A program made the position numbers and the translations under genes. Positions 35,102-44,417 of a stretch of DNA of 64,000 nt are shown here, piece by piece; the first letter of the stretch is position 1, and the number at the start of each line of letters is the position of its first letter. The DNA is from Christiangramia portivictoriae DSM 23547 (lineage in GTDB: Bacteria; Bacteroidota; Bacteroidia; Flavobacteriales; Flavobacteriaceae), in assembly GCF_000423045.1 (NCBI RefSeq), contig NZ_AUHF01000001.1:744001-808000 (forward strand), in the 5' to 3' direction. The notes under the pieces are model-generated. The model ran no database searches and was not told where the DNA came from. It worked only from the letters and a program-made list of their open reading frames with translations.

Positions 35102-37498
35102 ATGTCTTTAACTGAATACAATAAAAAACGTGATTTTACTCAAACCTCAGAGCCTCGGGGAGCTGTAGACAATGAGAATCTTTCCAGATTCGTGATTCAG
35201 CGTCACAGGGCTTCCAGGTTGCATTATGATTTAAGGCTGGAGGTGAATGGCGTCTTGAAAAGCTGGGCTATTCCAAAAGGACCATCCATGAACCCCGATG
35301 ATAAGAGACTGGCCATCCAGACAGAGGATCACCCGGTGAAATATCTGCATTTTGAAGGATCGATACCTAAAGGGAATTACGGAGCGGGACATATGAGAAT
35401 ATGGGATACCGGAACCTTTGAATCTGCAGGAGATTATGAAACAGAGGAAGCTTTAAAGAAGGGTGATCTAAAAGTGCAATTTCATGGAGATAAGTTAAAG
35501 GGAACTTTTGCCCTGGTAAGAACTAGAAGACAGGATGGCCAGAAGCACTGGTTGCTTATAAAGAAAAAGGACGAATATGCTGTTACTTCCAGTTATGATG
35601 CAGAAGACTTTCCTCCGCAGGGTCTGATAAAAAGCCTAAACGATACGGATATCATAAAACCCATGCTCGCCACCGCGGCAGATGGGATTTTCAGCAAACC
35701 TGGCTGGATTTATGAACTTAAATGGGATGGCTACAGAGTACTTGCAAGTATAAGTAATGACAAAGTGAACTTGTATTCCAGGAATGGGATCAATTACAAT
35801 GATAAGTTTTCAAAGCTTGCGCAGGACCTCCACAACATTCCTCATGACGTGATACTCGATGGAGAAGTGGTAATCCTGGATGACCAGGGAAGACCTCAAT
35901 TTCAGCAACTTCAAAATTATGACAGTAGTTCGCCAGCAGATCTTAGATTCTACGTTTTTGATCTTCTGTATCTAAATGGCCACAGCACTCTGGACCTGCC
36001 TTTACTGGACCGAAAAAGCCTGCTGCCAGATATCCTAGAAGGACTGGACAGAACATTCTACTGTAAGCATGTGGATAGCATGGCAAATGCGTTTTATGAA
36101 AAAGCATTAAAGGATGGTATGGAAGGAGTCATCGCAAAGAAAGCAGATTCAGTCTACACTCCGGGATACCGCAGTGAGAAATGGCTTAAAATCAAAGGGA
36201 CGAAGTCTGAAGAGGTCTTGATCTGTGGTTATACGGACTCTAAGGGAGCCATATTCGGATCGCTGATACTTGGAATCTACAGAGATAATGAATTACAGTA
36301 CGCTGGGAATTGCGGGACAGGATTTTCTTCTTCAGTACAGCAGGAATTACTTCAGAAAATGCAGCATCTTGGAGTTGAGAAGTCACCCTTCAGTGATACA
36401 ATAAAGCTTAAAGGCAGAACACCAAACTGGGTAAGACCTGAACTTATATGTGAGATTAAATTTTCAGAATGGACAGAGAATGGTAGAATGCGTCATCCGG
36501 TTTATAAAGGACTAAGAGATGATAAATCTATCAATGATGTACAAAATAGTACTAAGCAAGCACCTCAGAAATCATCAAAATCCAGTTCCAATGCTCTGGA
36601 AATAAATGGCAGAACAGTGAATGTCACTAATCTTGACAAACTCTACTGGCCTGGAGAAGGTTTCAGAAAGTATGATCTTATAGATTATTATATACAGGTT
36701 TCAGAATTTATGCTTCCATTTTTGAAAGATCGACCACAAAATCTACACAGGCATCCGAATGGGATCGAGAAGGAAGGTTTTTACCAGAAAGACAATGAAG
36801 GGCTCCTGGATTCCTGGATCGAGACTTTAAAGATTTGGTCTGCCTCTGCAAAAAGAGACATCCAGTACCTGCTATGCCAGGACGAGGCCAGTTTAATATA
36901 TATGGCAAATTTGGGTTGTATCGAGATCAATCCCTGGAACAGCCGGAAAAGTACTCTTGATCATCCAGATTATGTGGTCATCGATCTGGATCCTTCTAAA
37001 AACAATACCTTCAATCAGGTGATTGAAGTCGCACAGGTGACCAGGGAAATTCTGGATTCAGCATCTATTGAAGCTTACTGTAAAACTTCCGGGTCCTCTG
37101 GATTGCATATTTACATTCCATTGGGCGCAAAATATACTTATGAAGAAGCCCGGGAATTTACCAGGCTTATTTGTTACTATATCCTGGAGCGTACTAAAGG
37201 TCTTACCAGTATGGATCGGGCCGTCAGGAACCGGAAAGACAAAATTTATCTTGATTATTTACAGAATAGAAGGGGGCAGACTTTAGCAGCTCCGTATTGT
37301 GTGCGACCCAAACCTGGCGCGCCTGTTTCAGCTCCAATACACTGGAAGGAATTGAAAACTGGTTTAAGGATTACAGATTTTAATATTAAAAATATGCCTG
37401 CAAGAATTTTAGAGCATCCGCAGCTTTTTAAAAACGTACTGGATGAGGGTATTAATATGGAAGAATGCCTGGATGCTCTCAACCAGCTGGAATATTAA
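35102..37498 (+). CDS. ligD: Multifunctional DNA ligase D
   Basis: A 798-residue end-joining enzyme with three domains in the order phosphoesterase, ligase, polymerase (as in Pseudomonas). Residues ~1-160: 3'-phosphoesterase with RLHYDLRLE and DHPVKYLHFEGSIPKGNYG. Residues ~185-475: ATP-dependent ligase with nucleotidyl Lys207 in YELKWDGYRVL and the terminal motif of the OB domain. Residues ~500-795: primase-polymerase with VTNLDKLYWPGEG and the metal-binding DLDPS. A polar linker (about 480-500) separates the last two. It trims, fills and seals breaks bound by Ku. Confidence 0.96.
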   Translation: MSLTEYNKKRDFTQTSEPRGAVDNENLSRFVIQRHRASRLHYDLRLEVNGVLKSWAIPKGPSMNPDDKRLAIQTEDHPVKYLHFEGSIPKGNYGAGHMRIWDTGTFESAGDYETEEALKKGDLKVQFHGDKLKGTFALVRTRRQDGQKHWLLIKKKDEYAVTSSYDAEDFPPQGLIKSLNDTDIIKPMLATAADGIFSKPGWIYELKWDGYRVLASISNDKVNLYSRNGINYNDKFSKLAQDLHNIPHDVILDGEVVILDDQGRPQFQQLQNYDSSSPADLRFYVFDLLYLNGHSTLDLPLLDRKSLLPDILEGLDRTFYCKHVDSMANAFYEKALKDGMEGVIAKKADSVYTPGYRSEKWLKIKGTKSEEVLICGYTDSKGAIFGSLILGIYRDNELQYAGNCGTGFSSSVQQELLQKMQHLGVEKSPFSDTIKLKGRTPNWVRPELICEIKFSEWTENGRMRHPVYKGLRDDKSINDVQNSTKQAPQKSSKSSSNALEINGRTVNVTNLDKLYWPGEGFRKYDLIDYYIQVSEFMLPFLKDRPQNLHRHPNGIEKEGFYQKDNEGLLDSWIETLKIWSASAKRDIQYLLCQDEASLIYMANLGCIEINPWNSRKSTLDHPDYVVIDLDPSKNNTFNQVIEVAQVTREILDSASIEAYCKTSGSSGLHIYIPLGAKYTYEEAREFTRLICYYILERTKGLTSMDRAVRNRKDKIYLDYLQNRRGQTLAAPYCVRPKPGAPVSAPIHWKELKTGLRITDFNIKNMPARILEHPQLFKNVLDEGINMEECLDALNQLEY

Positions 37499-37574
37499 AA
37501 TAATTATAAAACTAGATCATCTGGCAGACTTGGTGCAGAATAAAATATAACTTGACCCAAAAGCTTTAAAATTA

Positions 37575-38612
37575 ATGATCAAACGTATTAAAAAGATACT
37601 GGGCAGGTATAAAAATCTTGACCAGATTCATATAGTACCCTATAGAAGTTATGGTACTTATTCTCATTTATATGTCTTCGGAAGGGTTCTGGATAATGAG
37701 CCTTTAAATATTGTCAAGGAGCAATCCGTTTTTCGTACCATCAAAAACACATACAAGCAATTTGATAGTTTTGAAATTCCGGACGCAGAAATGGAGCTGG
37801 TGGTGCCGGGTAAAGTAAACCTTAGAACAACCACCAATGACGAAGGCTATTTTTTGTTTGATAAGACATTTGATGAAAATCTATCTGAATACGCATCTAA
37901 TGAAGGATGGATAGATTATGAGGTGCGCTACTGCGAGAAGATCGAGCCTAGAACAGATGAGCTGGAAAATCCAAAACGCGGGGAATTCCTGATCCCGCAG
38001 GTAGATGCTGAGTACGGTGTTATTAGCGATATTGATGATACCATATTGCATACCGGAGTTACTTCGTTCCTAAAATGGAGACTTCTGAAAAATTCATTAC
38101 TCACCAACGCCTATAACCGAATACCTTTGAAAGGTGCTCCAAACCTATATAATAAACTGCACGAGGGGACTAGTGGGAAATTCAGAAATCCTGTCTTTTA
38201 CCTGAGTAACAGTCCGTGGAACATGTATGAATACCTCAAATTGTTTCTGGACCATAACAATTTTCCGAAAGGTCCAATGTTGTTACGTGATCTACGAACT
38301 CCGTTTGAGAGCACCATAAAACCCGAAAAACCGCATAAGCAGAAGGAAATTATAAATATTCTTAAAACCTATCCAGATCTTAAATTTATCCTGATAGGGG
38401 ATAGTGGTGAACATGATGCCAGTATTTACACAGATATTGCCGCACAATATTCAGATCGTATTCTAGCGATCTATTTGCGCAGCGTAAAGCACAAAAAGCA
38501 AATGCAACGTGTACAGAGTATCATTGATAACTTTGACACTGTGCCGGTACTGATGGTGATGAGCAGTGAAGAGGCAGAAGAGCATGCCCGGGAAAATGGT
38601 TTTATCAAATAA
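37575..38612 (+). CDS. App1-family (DUF2183) phosphatidate phosphatase-like protein
   Basis: A 345-residue HAD-type phosphatase. The catalytic motif is SDIDDTILHTGV; other family motifs are FYLSNSPWNMYEYLKLF, FPKGPMLLRDLR and FILIGDSGEHDASIY. In yeast App1 dephosphorylates phosphatidate; bacterial members are uncharacterised. No signal peptide is visible, so a cytosolic or peripheral location is likely. It follows ligD by 76 bases; a link with the NHEJ operon is not evident. A terminator lies between it and the convergent hydroxylase gene. Confidence 0.88.
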   Translation: MIKRIKKILGRYKNLDQIHIVPYRSYGTYSHLYVFGRVLDNEPLNIVKEQSVFRTIKNTYKQFDSFEIPDAEMELVVPGKVNLRTTTNDEGYFLFDKTFDENLSEYASNEGWIDYEVRYCEKIEPRTDELENPKRGEFLIPQVDAEYGVISDIDDTILHTGVTSFLKWRLLKNSLLTNAYNRIPLKGAPNLYNKLHEGTSGKFRNPVFYLSNSPWNMYEYLKLFLDHNNFPKGPMLLRDLRTPFESTIKPEKPHKQKEIINILKTYPDLKFILIGDSGEHDASIYTDIAAQYSDRILAIYLRSVKHKKQMQRVQSIIDNFDTVPVLMVMSSEEAEEHARENGFIK

Positions 38613-38640
38613 CGATATGTGTAAATTATTCAGAAATAAA

Positions 38641-38665
38641 AAAGTCCCTTTCATAAAGGGACTTT
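38641..38665. terminator. Bidirectional terminator
   Basis: AAAGTCCCTTT, a 3-base loop and AAAGGGACTTT, flanked by A's and T's, between convergent genes. Confidence 0.9.
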
Positions 38666-38685
38666 TTAGTATTTCATATTAAGTA

Positions 38686-39360
38686 TTAGCTGGGATCGAT
38701 GCTGGTTCCAACCGCCGCTCTTTCCTGAACAGGTGACTTTCTGGGCATGGTTCTGAAAATCTGGTCCCATAGTGGAGAAGAAACTCCAAATGCGCGATCT
38801 GGTTCACGATAGTGATGAATACTATGGTGGTGCCATAAGATCTTTAGAAAGTTGTTAGGAACTTTAAATGCGTGAACCGAATAATGCACGGCCAGGTAGG
38901 CAGCGTAACCAATAAGGAAACCTGCAAGAAATCCAAATACATAATCTCCCAGTACCGCGCGATAAATAATGAATAACACCGTTGCGATCACCAGGCTAAG
39001 AACAGGAGGCATTGCCAGCCTGGATTTGTCTTTTGGGTAATCATGATGTACACCATGCATCGTGTAGCTCAGTTTTTGTTTTTTTGGCGTCGTTGCCGGG
39101 ATGTGATAGAGATACCTGTGCATTACGTATTCAATGAACGTAAAGAAGAAAAGGCCCGCCAGGAATAATCCTATCATCGCCGGGGCTTCAAAACCTTTTT
39201 CAATCACTCCATAATATACTAAAGCGACAGAGATCAAACCAAAAATGATCAAAGGCAGTGATATATGGGTATGCGTTAATTTCTCTAGCATAGGGTTGTC
39301 AAAAAGTTTTGGAGAACCCTTGTGTTTAGGTCTTTTTAGCTTAGTAGATTCCATAGTCAA
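38686..39360 (-). CDS. Fatty acid hydroxylase/sterol desaturase family protein
   Basis: A 224-residue inner-membrane di-iron enzyme. Histidine clusters HRYLYH, HGVHHDYPKD, HYSVHAF and HHHSIHHYREP bind the iron pair, and about four hydrophobic spans surround them. The pattern is closest to fatty acid 2-hydroxylases, so it may hydroxylate an acyl chain of a membrane lipid (flavobacteria make hydroxylated fatty acids and sulfonolipids), but the substrate is inferred. ATG at 39354 is an alternative start. It lies 7 bases downstream of the deoxynucleoside kinase gene on the same strand. Confidence 0.87.
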   Translation of the reverse strand: MTMESTKLKRPKHKGSPKLFDNPMLEKLTHTHISLPLIIFGLISVALVYYGVIEKGFEAPAMIGLFLAGLFFFTFIEYVMHRYLYHIPATTPKKQKLSYTMHGVHHDYPKDKSRLAMPPVLSLVIATVLFIIYRAVLGDYVFGFLAGFLIGYAAYLAVHYSVHAFKVPNNFLKILWHHHSIHHYREPDRAFGVSSPLWDQIFRTMPRKSPVQERAAVGTSIDPS

Positions 39361-39367
39361 TTATCAT

Positions 39368-39982
39368 TTAAAAAAGTCCGTGCAACTGGCCGTCTATGCG
39401 GTTGATGATATCACCAAGGTCTTCCGGATTATCCACAAAATTAATATTATCTACATCAATTATAAGCAAATTTCCTTTATTATAATCGTGTACCCATGCT
39501 TCGTAGCGTTCATTCAGCCTGCTCAGATAATCTATAGAGATAGAATTCTCATAATCACGACCTCTGCTATGAATCTGTTTTACAAGGTTTGGGATACTGC
39601 TGCGAAGATAAATGAGCAAATCTGGTCCCTGTACGACACTTTCCATCAAATCAAAAAGTGATTTATAATTTTCAAAATCCCTGTTGGTCATAAGACCCAT
39701 GGCATGCAGGTTTGGAGCAAAGATATAGGCATCTTCATAAATCGTACGATCCTGAATGATCTTCTTACCACTTTCCCTTATCTGGAGAATCTGCCTGAAT
39801 CTGCTATTTAAAAAGTAGATCTGCAGATTGAACGACCAGCGCTCCATTTTGTTATAAAAATCTTCGAGATAAGGATTTTCAAGAACATCTTCAAACTGAG
39901 GTTCCCAGTTGTAATGCTTTGCTAATAATCGAGTTAAAGTTGTTTTTCCTGCACCAATATTTCCTGCTATGGCTACATGCAT
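39368..39982 (-). CDS. Deoxynucleoside kinase
   Basis: A 204-residue cytosolic kinase of the deoxyadenosine/deoxyguanosine kinase family. The P-loop is AGNIGAGKTTL, DRTIYEDAYIFA holds the DR-S/T motif, and RGRDYENSISIDYLSRLNERY (in part) is the lid region. It phosphorylates salvaged deoxynucleosides. Base specificity cannot be assigned. Together with the nucleoside transporter and thyA it suggests active nucleoside salvage. It is upstream of the fatty acid hydroxylase in the same transcript. Confidence 0.92.
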   Translation of the reverse strand: MHVAIAGNIGAGKTTLTRLLAKHYNWEPQFEDVLENPYLEDFYNKMERWSFNLQIYFLNSRFRQILQIRESGKKIIQDRTIYEDAYIFAPNLHAMGLMTNRDFENYKSLFDLMESVVQGPDLLIYLRSSIPNLVKQIHSRGRDYENSISIDYLSRLNERYEAWVHDYNKGNLLIIDVDNINFVDNPEDLGDIINRIDGQLHGLF

Positions 39983-40339
39983 AATTTATTTCTTAGGCTG
40001 AATTAAGGAGCGTAAAGATAAAAGAATTGAATTAAAAAGAGTGTTTTGATGTCGCATGAGCCAATAAATTTTCAACAAAACCTACTCTGTTGAAAATTAA
40101 GAGATAATCATAGAATACAGCTCATTTTGCAACTACAAAGGATTGCAGCTTACAGGTTCGAAATTTTTAAAGTTTGATTTGAGATTTTATTTCAGCAATT
40201 ACGATATGCTTCATAGAATCCTAAACATAGGATGTTGATAGCAAAACTGATTGAAAGACCTTTCTATAATTGCTTCGGAAGTATTTATTTTTCGATATGG
40301 GTGGAAAATTTTTAAGCTTTTGCTTCCGAAGTATTTGAG
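39983..40339. other. Non-coding gap with hairpin and paired short repeats
   Basis: No gene is seen in these 357 bases. AATTTTCAACA (40068-40078) pairs with TGTTGAAAATT (40089-40099), a perfect 11-bp hairpin. Two 17-base repeats, TTGCTTC-G/C-GAAGTATTT at 40270-40286 and 40320-40336, differ at one base and each contains a CTTC-N-GAAG dyad. They could be protein-binding sites or remains of a mobile element. The far right side ends at the stop of the DUF6122 gene. Confidence 0.5.
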
Positions 40340-40699
40340 CTACATGGCGAGATTGTGGAAAATACAGGAATTGCAATTATAATTGGTCCAGAGACAATCT
40401 ATAAAATCTGTGAGCATATGAAAAAGGAGTCCTATACAGATCAGCTTTATGACACGATGTTTGATTAGGATCATTCCGAAGAAATAGGCAGCGATGGCGA
40501 TTTCAGAATGCAGCGGGTGAAATCCAATTCCACAACGATTTGGATCAAAGATAGGGGTGGCCAGTAGATGATCAGCATCCACGGTCATGGTGGCAGCAAG
40601 AATCGCCCAGTATTTTAGCCAGTTTTCGCGATCATACCAGTATGCGATCCCGGCGATCACCAGGAAATGCATGGAATAGTGTACCAGCCCCTGTAGCAT
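40340..40699 (-). CDS. DUF6122 membrane protein
   Basis: A 119-residue membrane protein with about three spans and conserved polar groups: MLQGLVHYSMHF, DADHLLATPIFDPNRC and FHPLHSE, then LLFHMLTDFIDCLW. The His/Asp residues next to the membrane suggest metal binding, resembling membrane-bound metal-dependent hydrolases (YdjM-like), but this is inference. It matches a flavobacterial family of unknown function. Its start overlaps the stop of the DUF202 gene by one base, so it is the third gene of a leftward operon. Confidence 0.78.
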   Translation of the reverse strand: MLQGLVHYSMHFLVIAGIAYWYDRENWLKYWAILAATMTVDADHLLATPIFDPNRCGIGFHPLHSEIAIAAYFFGMILIKHRVIKLICIGLLFHMLTDFIDCLWTNYNCNSCIFHNLAM

Positions 40700-41025
40700 T
40701 ACCGGTGATTCTTTTCCTCCGGTTGTTCTCGAAGGAGTCCGTTAAGCTTGCGTTCCAGAGCCACGTATCTCGAAAATCCAACAATGATAAAAAGAATACA
40801 AAGGAAAAGAGATACATAACCTACCCACATAAGACTAATTCCCTGGTAATCCTTGATCTGCAAAAGGGCGAGCCCGCTAATGAGCAGATATATGGATGCC
40901 CGAATATAGCTTAATAGAGTTCTTTCGTTGGCAAGTTTTGTTCGTTCCAGAGCTAGATGTTCACGAAGCAGTTTTTCGTCAATGATTCTGGCTTTAAAAG
41001 GGTTATGTAATTTTACTTTTCTCAT
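40699..41025 (-). CDS. DUF202 (YidH-like) inner-membrane protein
   Basis: A 108-residue protein with a DUF202 core: LALERTKLANERTLLSYIRA is the diagnostic stretch, followed by three hydrophobic spans. The N-terminus is basic and cytosolic. Function is unknown; eukaryotic relatives belong to the vacuolar transporter chaperone complex. It overlaps the SLC13-type transporter gene by 4 bases (ATGA type) and DUF6122 by one, so the three are translationally coupled. Confidence 0.88.
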   Translation of the reverse strand: MRKVKLHNPFKARIIDEKLLREHLALERTKLANERTLLSYIRASIYLLISGLALLQIKDYQGISLMWVGYVSLFLCILFIIVGFSRYVALERKLNGLLREQPEEKNHR

Positions 41026-42821
41026 AGTTCAAAAGGGAAAAACATCGGGATAATAAATGAGGCCGCGATCCAGATGATAAAGTTAAGCGGAGTTCCGAAC
41101 TTTAGGAAATCTCTGAACCTATAATTTCCCGGCGCATACACCATGGTATTCACAGGATAGCTAACGGGAGTCATAAAAGTGAGCGAACAGGCGAACATAA
41201 CCCCAATCAAAAAAGGTTTTTCACTCACCTGCATGGCCCCGGCCAGACTAATCACGATGGGCGTCATGAGAGCAGCTGCCGCTTTGCTGGACAGCACATT
41301 GGTTGAAAGAAAGGTAAACAGGAATATCATGCTTAGTGTCCAGCGAGGATCCATATCGCCCAGAGTTTCGAAGACGTATTGGGAAACAATATCAGATCCA
41401 CCGGTTTTTTCCAAAGCTTTTCCCATAGAAAGTACCCCGGCGATCATAAATATCACCTTCCATTCGATCGCTTCATAAGCTTCCTGAGGTTTCAAAATAG
41501 TAAGAGTGACGATTAATAAACTACCAATCATGGCGCTTATTAGAATAGAGGTGATGTTAAATGCTGCCGCGGCTACTACACCAATGACGATAAGCAATGC
41601 CGGGATCGCTTTTTTATAGTTCACATTCCTTCCCTGGTATTCTGAAAGTGTGACGATCATTTTTTCTGAAGCAAGAACTGAAATTGCTTTTTCTGAAGCG
41701 AATAAAAGCATCATATCACCTTCTCTAAGAACTACCCGGGAAACATCTTCAGTAATGGTTTCCTTACGATGTCTTATGGCCAGGACAGATGCGTAATAAG
41801 TACTTCTGAAGTTCATTTCCCGAATAGACTTTCCAGCAAGTTCAGATCCATAGGGAATCATGACCTCAAAGATCTTTTTCTCTTCTGAAGTTTCAGAAGC
41901 ATTTTGATTGGCTTCCATTTGCTGAATACTCTCCTTGTCTCCCCGAACCGATATTCCCTTCCTGGACTTTAACCTGGCAAGGTTTACGGGATCCACCAGA
42001 ATTCTCAGAAGATCATTTTCCCTTAAAACAGTCTCTCCATCGATTTCATAAACCCGGTAATGTTTTCTTTTTATTCTGAGAATCTGAACCTTAAAATCCC
42101 GAACGAGTCTGGATTCAGAAACCGGAAGGTCAATATCGTCATGATCATAATGCAGTTCGATCTCAGCCATATATTTTTCAGTCTGCTTGATCAGGCCGGT
42201 ATTCTCTGGTAATCCTCTTTTTGGCAATAGAACTGGCCCAAGCAGGAAAATATACGCGAGACCAATGGAGAGCAGGCATAGTGCGGCCATGGAAAATTCG
42301 AACATCCCAAAGGGCTGGGAACCCAGTTTTTCAGCATAACTACTTACCAGAATATTCGTAGAAGTTCCAATAAGAGTACAGGTGCCTCCAAATAATGCGG
42401 AAAAGGAGATGGGAATTAACAGCCTTGCCGGGCTAATTTCGGCTTCACGGCAAACCAGCAGTGCCACTGGGATCAAAATAGCAACCACTGCAGAATCATT
42501 GATAAAAGCCGAAAGTACTGCAGAGGTAAGGCATAATGAAACCAGGGCGAAAAAATAGTTGATACGGGCTATCTTGATTAGCCTGGCACTAAGGCCATCG
42601 ATGATACCCGATTTAAAAACGGCTGCACTCACCACGAACATACAGCCAAGTGTGATGGTTGCGGGATGATTGAATCCCGAAAAACCTTCTTCGGGACTCA
42701 GCACACCCGAAATAATAAAAAGTGCCATGATGATGATCGAAGTGGTGTCTATCGAAAAATAATCGCGCACGAACAGGATAATACCAATGATGATGATCGC
42801 AACGGTGAGATACAATTCCAT
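41022..42821 (-). CDS. SLC13/DASS-type transporter with two RCK-C domains
   Basis: A 599-residue inner-membrane carrier of the divalent anion/Na+ symporter family. It has two sets of hydrophobic spans (residues ~1-205 and ~400-599) around a cytosolic block of two TrkA-C (RCK-C) domains (about 215-390). TFINDSAVVAILIPVA-like sequence (AFINDSAVVAILIPVA) and ALFGGTCTLIGTSTNILVSSY are the substrate and Na+ motifs. Relatives carry sulfate, dicarboxylates or similar anions; sulfate is attractive given the assimilation genes further right, but substrate is unproven. First gene of a three-gene operon. Confidence 0.88.
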   Translation of the reverse strand: MELYLTVAIIIIGIILFVRDYFSIDTTSIIIMALFIISGVLSPEEGFSGFNHPATITLGCMFVVSAAVFKSGIIDGLSARLIKIARINYFFALVSLCLTSAVLSAFINDSAVVAILIPVALLVCREAEISPARLLIPISFSALFGGTCTLIGTSTNILVSSYAEKLGSQPFGMFEFSMAALCLLSIGLAYIFLLGPVLLPKRGLPENTGLIKQTEKYMAEIELHYDHDDIDLPVSESRLVRDFKVQILRIKRKHYRVYEIDGETVLRENDLLRILVDPVNLARLKSRKGISVRGDKESIQQMEANQNASETSEEKKIFEVMIPYGSELAGKSIREMNFRSTYYASVLAIRHRKETITEDVSRVVLREGDMMLLFASEKAISVLASEKMIVTLSEYQGRNVNYKKAIPALLIVIGVVAAAAFNITSILISAMIGSLLIVTLTILKPQEAYEAIEWKVIFMIAGVLSMGKALEKTGGSDIVSQYVFETLGDMDPRWTLSMIFLFTFLSTNVLSSKAAAALMTPIVISLAGAMQVSEKPFLIGVMFACSLTFMTPVSYPVNTMVYAPGNYRFRDFLKFGTPLNFIIWIAASFIIPMFFPFEL

Positions 42822-42917
42822 CTGAAGAGTTTTAAGATAATAACCTGATGTTCTTCTTAAAGATAAGACTTCTTTTAATTACCTTATTTAATTTCTACTT
42901 TTCAGTAAAATTCAAAC

Positions 42918-43427
42918 ATGAAAAAATCCAAATTGGAATACTGGCTGCGTGGTAAAGTGGACAAAGTTCCTGATCTGTTACAGCCGGCTGCACATGCGCT
43001 GCTTCAGACAAGGGAAGAACTTCGAAAATATCTTGGTGACTTTCCGGCTGAGCAATTATGGACAAGGCCAGCCGGTCGAGCCTCCGTTGGCTTTCATCTT
43101 CAACATATAGCTGGTGTTACCAATCGTTTGATCACTTATGCCCAGGGAAAACAATTGAGTGACGCTCAGTTGCAGTATTTAAAACTGGAGGGAAAAGCTG
43201 ATTCCTCACTAAGCCTAGAAGAACTGATAAATCATGCTGAAAATGAATTGAGCGCGGCAGTAGAATTTTTAAAACTACAAAATCCTGAAGATCTAACGAA
43301 TACGGTAGAAGTTGGAAGAAAGAAAATAGAATCCAGTTTAATTGGCGTATTATTCCATGCTGCGGAACATTCTCAAAGGCATGTTGGACAAATGCTTGTG
43401 ACGATGTCAGTAGTGAAAAACTGCTAG
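42918..43427 (+). CDS. DinB-superfamily protein
   Basis: A 169-residue four-helix-bundle protein of the DinB/YfiT superfamily. The metal-ligand histidines are in VGFHLQHIAGV (near residue 53) and FHAAEHSQRHVGQM (near residues 148-156). Members bind Ni, Zn or Fe, and some act as thiol-dependent transferases (for example with bacillithiol). The specific role is unknown. Its stop codon overlaps the stop of the convergent dehydratase gene by 4 bases. It has no visible operon partner. Confidence 0.85.
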   Translation: MKKSKLEYWLRGKVDKVPDLLQPAAHALLQTREELRKYLGDFPAEQLWTRPAGRASVGFHLQHIAGVTNRLITYAQGKQLSDAQLQYLKLEGKADSSLSLEELINHAENELSAAVEFLKLQNPEDLTNTVEVGRKKIESSLIGVLFHAAEHSQRHVGQMLVTMSVVKNC

Positions 43428-44365
43428 AATGGTAAACTGTTCAAATCAACATTTCCACCAGAAATGATTAGGCCAACTTTTTTGTTACTGAATTTATTTT
43501 TCTGCTGAAGGATTGCAGCCAGGGCGACAGCGCTGGACGCTTCAACCACGATCTTCATGCGTTCCCAAATCAATCGCATGGCTGCGATGATCTCTTCTTC
43601 AGAAACCCTGATGATTTCCTGTACGTGATCCCTGATGATAGGAAAATTTACATCACCTAACATTGTTTTAAGTCCGTCTGCAATGGTTAGTGCGGAAGAA
43701 TTACTTTCGATTTTCCCGCTTTGCAGTGATCTCCAGGCATCATCGGCCGCTAGAGGTTCAGCCCCGATACACGAACAGTTTTGAAGTAGAACATGAGTAG
43801 CGATAGCAGTTCCGGCAATTAGCCCACCGCCGCCTACCGGGCAAATGACGATATCCAGTTCGGGATGATCCAGCAATAGTTCTGTTGCGGCAGTTCCTTG
43901 CCCAAGGATTACGTTCAGGTCATTAGAAGGATGTATAAAACTTGCACCTTTGTCTTCCACGATTTTTTTGGCTGTAGTCTCACGATCCTGCAGGGTAGAG
44001 GGACATTCTGTAATTTCGCCGCCATAAGTTCTTACTGCAGCTTTTTTTACTTCAGGAGCAGAATCTGGCATAACTATATAGGCAGGAACATCCAGGCTTT
44101 TTGCTGCCAGGGACAGTGCCTGTGCAAAATTGCCTGAGGAATGGGTTACTACACCTTTTTTCTTTTTTTCTTCGGAAAGTTGTGAAATAGCATACATCGC
44201 TCCACGCATTTTGAAAGCACCCATTTTCTGAAAATTCTCACACTTGAACTGAATCTCACATCCGGCCATTTCATTGATCAGCCTTGAGCTTAGAACAGGT
44301 GTTTTATGGATAAAAGGTGCGATGGTTTCCAGAACCTTTAAAAGTTCTTCTTTGCTGCTATTCAA
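43424..44365 (-). CDS. PLP-dependent threonine/serine dehydratase
   Basis: A 313-residue fold-type-II PLP enzyme. The PLP lysine is in GAFKMRGAMYA, THSSGNFAQALSLAAK binds the substrate and GGGGLIAGTA binds the phosphate. It lacks the C-terminal ACT-like domain of biosynthetic IlvA, so it is a catabolic threonine/serine ammonia-lyase or a serine racemase-like enzyme rather than the isoleucine-pathway enzyme. It would yield 2-oxobutanoate or pyruvate. It ends tail-to-tail with the DinB gene and lies downstream of the universal stress protein terminator. Confidence 0.9.
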   Translation of the reverse strand: MNSSKEELLKVLETIAPFIHKTPVLSSRLINEMAGCEIQFKCENFQKMGAFKMRGAMYAISQLSEEKKKKGVVTHSSGNFAQALSLAAKSLDVPAYIVMPDSAPEVKKAAVRTYGGEITECPSTLQDRETTAKKIVEDKGASFIHPSNDLNVILGQGTAATELLLDHPELDIVICPVGGGGLIAGTAIATHVLLQNCSCIGAEPLAADDAWRSLQSGKIESNSSALTIADGLKTMLGDVNFPIIRDHVQEIIRVSEEEIIAAMRLIWERMKIVVEASSAVALAAILQQKNKFSNKKVGLIISGGNVDLNSLPF

Positions 44366-44394
44366 ATCTTTCAGTTTATACTAAAATAAAAATT

Positions 44395-44410
44395 CCCCGT
44401 GATTACGGGG
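44395..44410 (-). terminator. Terminator after the universal stress protein gene
   Basis: CCCCGT, a 4-base loop and ACGGGG, followed by a T-rich tract when read leftwards. Confidence 0.85.
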
Positions 44411-44417
44411 AGTTTTT

